A stretch of DNA of 64,000 bases, from positions 62,001-126,000 of the forward strand of contig DATJTI010000042.1 in assembly GCA_035503615.1 (NCBI GenBank), read 5' to 3'. The position numbers were made by a program, and so were the translations under genes. This document shows, in pieces, positions 62,781 through 64,000 of this stretch. Numbering within the stretch: position 1 is the first letter of the stretch; each line of letters begins with the position of its first letter. The notes under the pieces are model-generated. The model had not been told where the DNA came from, did no database searches, and saw only the letters and a list, made by a program, of their open reading frames with translations. Source of the DNA: AP-15 sp035503615. GTDB lineage: Bacteria; Pseudomonadota; Alphaproteobacteria; ATCC43930; CGMCC-115725.

Positions 62781-64000
62781 TCAACGCAGCAAGGGTGACC
62801 AGGCCGGATCGGACGCGCCGCCCGGGGTCGGCACGTCGCGCTGATTGTACCCGGTCAGATCGATCGTCTGCAGATGCGGCAGGCCGCCATTGCCTTGCGA
62901 ATCGCTCGGGCCGTGAGTGAAATACATCAGCACCCGGCCATTGGGAGCCCAGGTCGGGCCCTCGACCAGAAAGCCCTGGGTCAGCTCCCGTTCACCCGAG
63001 CCGTCGGGATGCATGACCCCGATCGAGAACGAACTGCTGCCAATCTTGGTAAAGGCGATCAGGTCGCCGCGCGGCGACCATACCGGCGTGCCGTAATGCC
63101 CCGAGCCGAAGCTGATCCGATGGATGTTGCTGCCGTCGGCGTTCATCACATAGAGCTGCTGCGAGCCGCCGCGGTCGGAATTGAACACGATCTGGCTGCC
63201 ATCGGGCGAATAGCACGGCGAGGTGTCGATCGCCTGGTCATCGGTCAGGCGGGTCGTCTGGTGGGTGCGCAGGTCGAAGACATAGATGTTGCTGGCACCG
63301 TTGATTGCCCGGCTCAGGATCACCCGGTTGCCGTTCGGGGAAAACCGCGGGGCAAAGCTCATGCCGGGAAAATCGCCGACCACCTCCTGCTGCCCGGTAT
63401 CGATGTTCAAGAGATAGACACGCGGCGTTTTGCCGGCGAAGGACAGGTAGGTGATCTCCTGCGAGGTCGGTGAAAAGCGCGGCGTCAGCACCATCGCCCG
63501 TCCGTCGGTCAGGTAGCGGTTGTTGAAGCCATCCTCGTCCATGATCGCCAGCCGCCGGATCCGTGCTTGCGCCGGGCCGGACTCGGCGACATAGACGATG
63601 CGGGTATCAAAATACCCCTCCTCGCCGGTGATCCGCTGGTAGACCGCATCGGAGATCATGTGCGCGATGCGGCGCCAGTTCTGCTGTGTCGTCGTGTAGC
63701 TGAAGCCGGTCAGCTGCTGCTGGGCACCGACGTCCCACAGCCGGAACTGGACCACGAGCCGCCCATCGACCTGGGTGCTGACCAGCCCGGTGACCAGCGC
63801 CTGGGCGTTGATCTGTTGCCAATCCGCGAAGTTCGGAGCGGCACTCGTGGTCGCCGACTCGGTTTCGATGAAGCTGGCCGGATCGAGGGGACGGAACAGC
63901 CCGGAGCGGCCGAGATCGGCCGAGACGACGCTGGCGATGTCGTGCCCGGCCGCGGTCTCGCTGGCGCTGCCGCCGGCAAAGGCCGGGATTGCGATCGGCA
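62781..64000 (-). CDS. tolB: Tol-Pal system protein TolB (N-terminus beyond the window)
   Basis: The C-terminal 406 or so residues of the periplasmic TolB protein run off the right edge; the frame is open to base 64000. The N-terminal domain pieces I-A-I-P-A-F-A-G-G, D-L-G-R-S-G-L-F-R-P-L and F-A-D-W-Q-Q-I-N-A-Q-A-L-V are present. Six WD-like beta-propeller blades follow, each with F-S-P-x-x-x-x-I-T/V and D-L-R/T-T-x patterns (F-S-P-T-S-Q-E, F-S-P-N-G-N-R, Y-S-P-D-G-S-Q). Only the signal peptide is missing. tolQRA are expected just beyond. Confidence 0.97.
   Translation of the reverse strand, partial: PIAIPAFAGGSASETAAGHDIASVVSADLGRSGLFRPLDPASFIETESATTSAAPNFADWQQINAQALVTGLVSTQVDGRLVVQFRLWDVGAQQQLTGFSYTTTQQNWRRIAHMISDAVYQRITGEEGYFDTRIVYVAESGPAQARIRRLAIMDEDGFNNRYLTDGRAMVLTPRFSPTSQEITYLSFAGKTPRVYLLNIDTGQQEVVGDFPGMSFAPRFSPNGNRVILSRAINGASNIYVFDLRTHQTTRLTDDQAIDTSPCYSPDGSQIVFNSDRGGSQQLYVMNADGSNIHRISFGSGHYGTPVWSPRGDLIAFTKIGSSSFSIGVMHPDGSGERELTQGFLVEGPTWAPNGRVLMYFTHGPSDSQGNGGLPHLQTIDLTGYNQRDVPTPGGASDPAWSPLLR

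Overview
This 64 kb window is a chromosomal segment of a GC-rich (roughly two thirds G+C by eye) alphaproteobacterium. Pointers are a MucR/Ros regulator, a PraR/PhrR-type XRE regulator, a cysteine-poor Fur/Mur-type regulator, a neighbouring olsB-olsA-type lipid pair, a DUF2125 protein, and the gene order nfu-tsaB-rimI-mucR-fur-olsB-plsC-miaB-phoH-ybeY-corC-lnt-xre-metK-trmB. A Rhodospirillales-like lineage is my best guess; no rRNA or species marker fixes it. I see no prophage, insertion sequence or CRISPR array, and most of the window is dense housekeeping sequence.

Layout. 0-3.5 kb: end of a probable primase gene, rpoD, a CAU tRNA and a stand-alone MetE-fold protein. 3.5-8.6 kb: a leftward tetR-MFP-RND efflux operon with a perfect 16-bp palindrome before tetR. 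8.8-13.3 kb: two overlapping orphan genes, ettA, and leftward mlaA-mlaC. 13.5-19 kb: a methionine-cycle operon (ArsR-methyltransferase fusion, metF, metH). 19-32 kb: a long leftward housekeeping run for SAM synthesis (metK), tRNA modification (trmB, miaB, tsaB), lipoprotein acylation (lnt), rRNA maturation (ybeY), membrane lipids, metal regulation (fur), MucR and Fe-S delivery (nfu).

32-45.5 kb: an accessory stretch with a luciferase-like oxidoreductase, a ThDP enzyme, a tiny Cys-rich lipoprotein, a glycosyltransferase, a tandem pair of 102-aa paralogues, a small HTH protein, a VOC protein and a complete rightward OMF-MFP-RND efflux operon. 45.5-55 kb: catabolic genes (CoA-transferase, CMD-like protein, MFS-flavin reductase-Rieske alpha-beta operon) followed by a decayed MFS copy and its intact paralogue. 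55-64 kb: a leftward envelope/housekeeping set (tolB-pal-cpoB-tilS-ftsH-glmM-thiD) running off the right edge inside tolB.

The most unusual pattern is a recurrent micro-architecture. At about seven gene 3' ends (RND permease, mlaC, metK, xre, phoH, fur, dioxygenase beta) short tandem or near-tandem duplications lie on or just beyond the stop codon. In phoH and fur the repeat period is a multiple of three, so every copy re-encodes the last residues plus an in-frame stop. Other points are a trmB gene with no ATG/GTG/TTG start before its conserved N-terminus, next to a pentanucleotide repeat, and a MucR that lacks half of the Ros zinc ligands.
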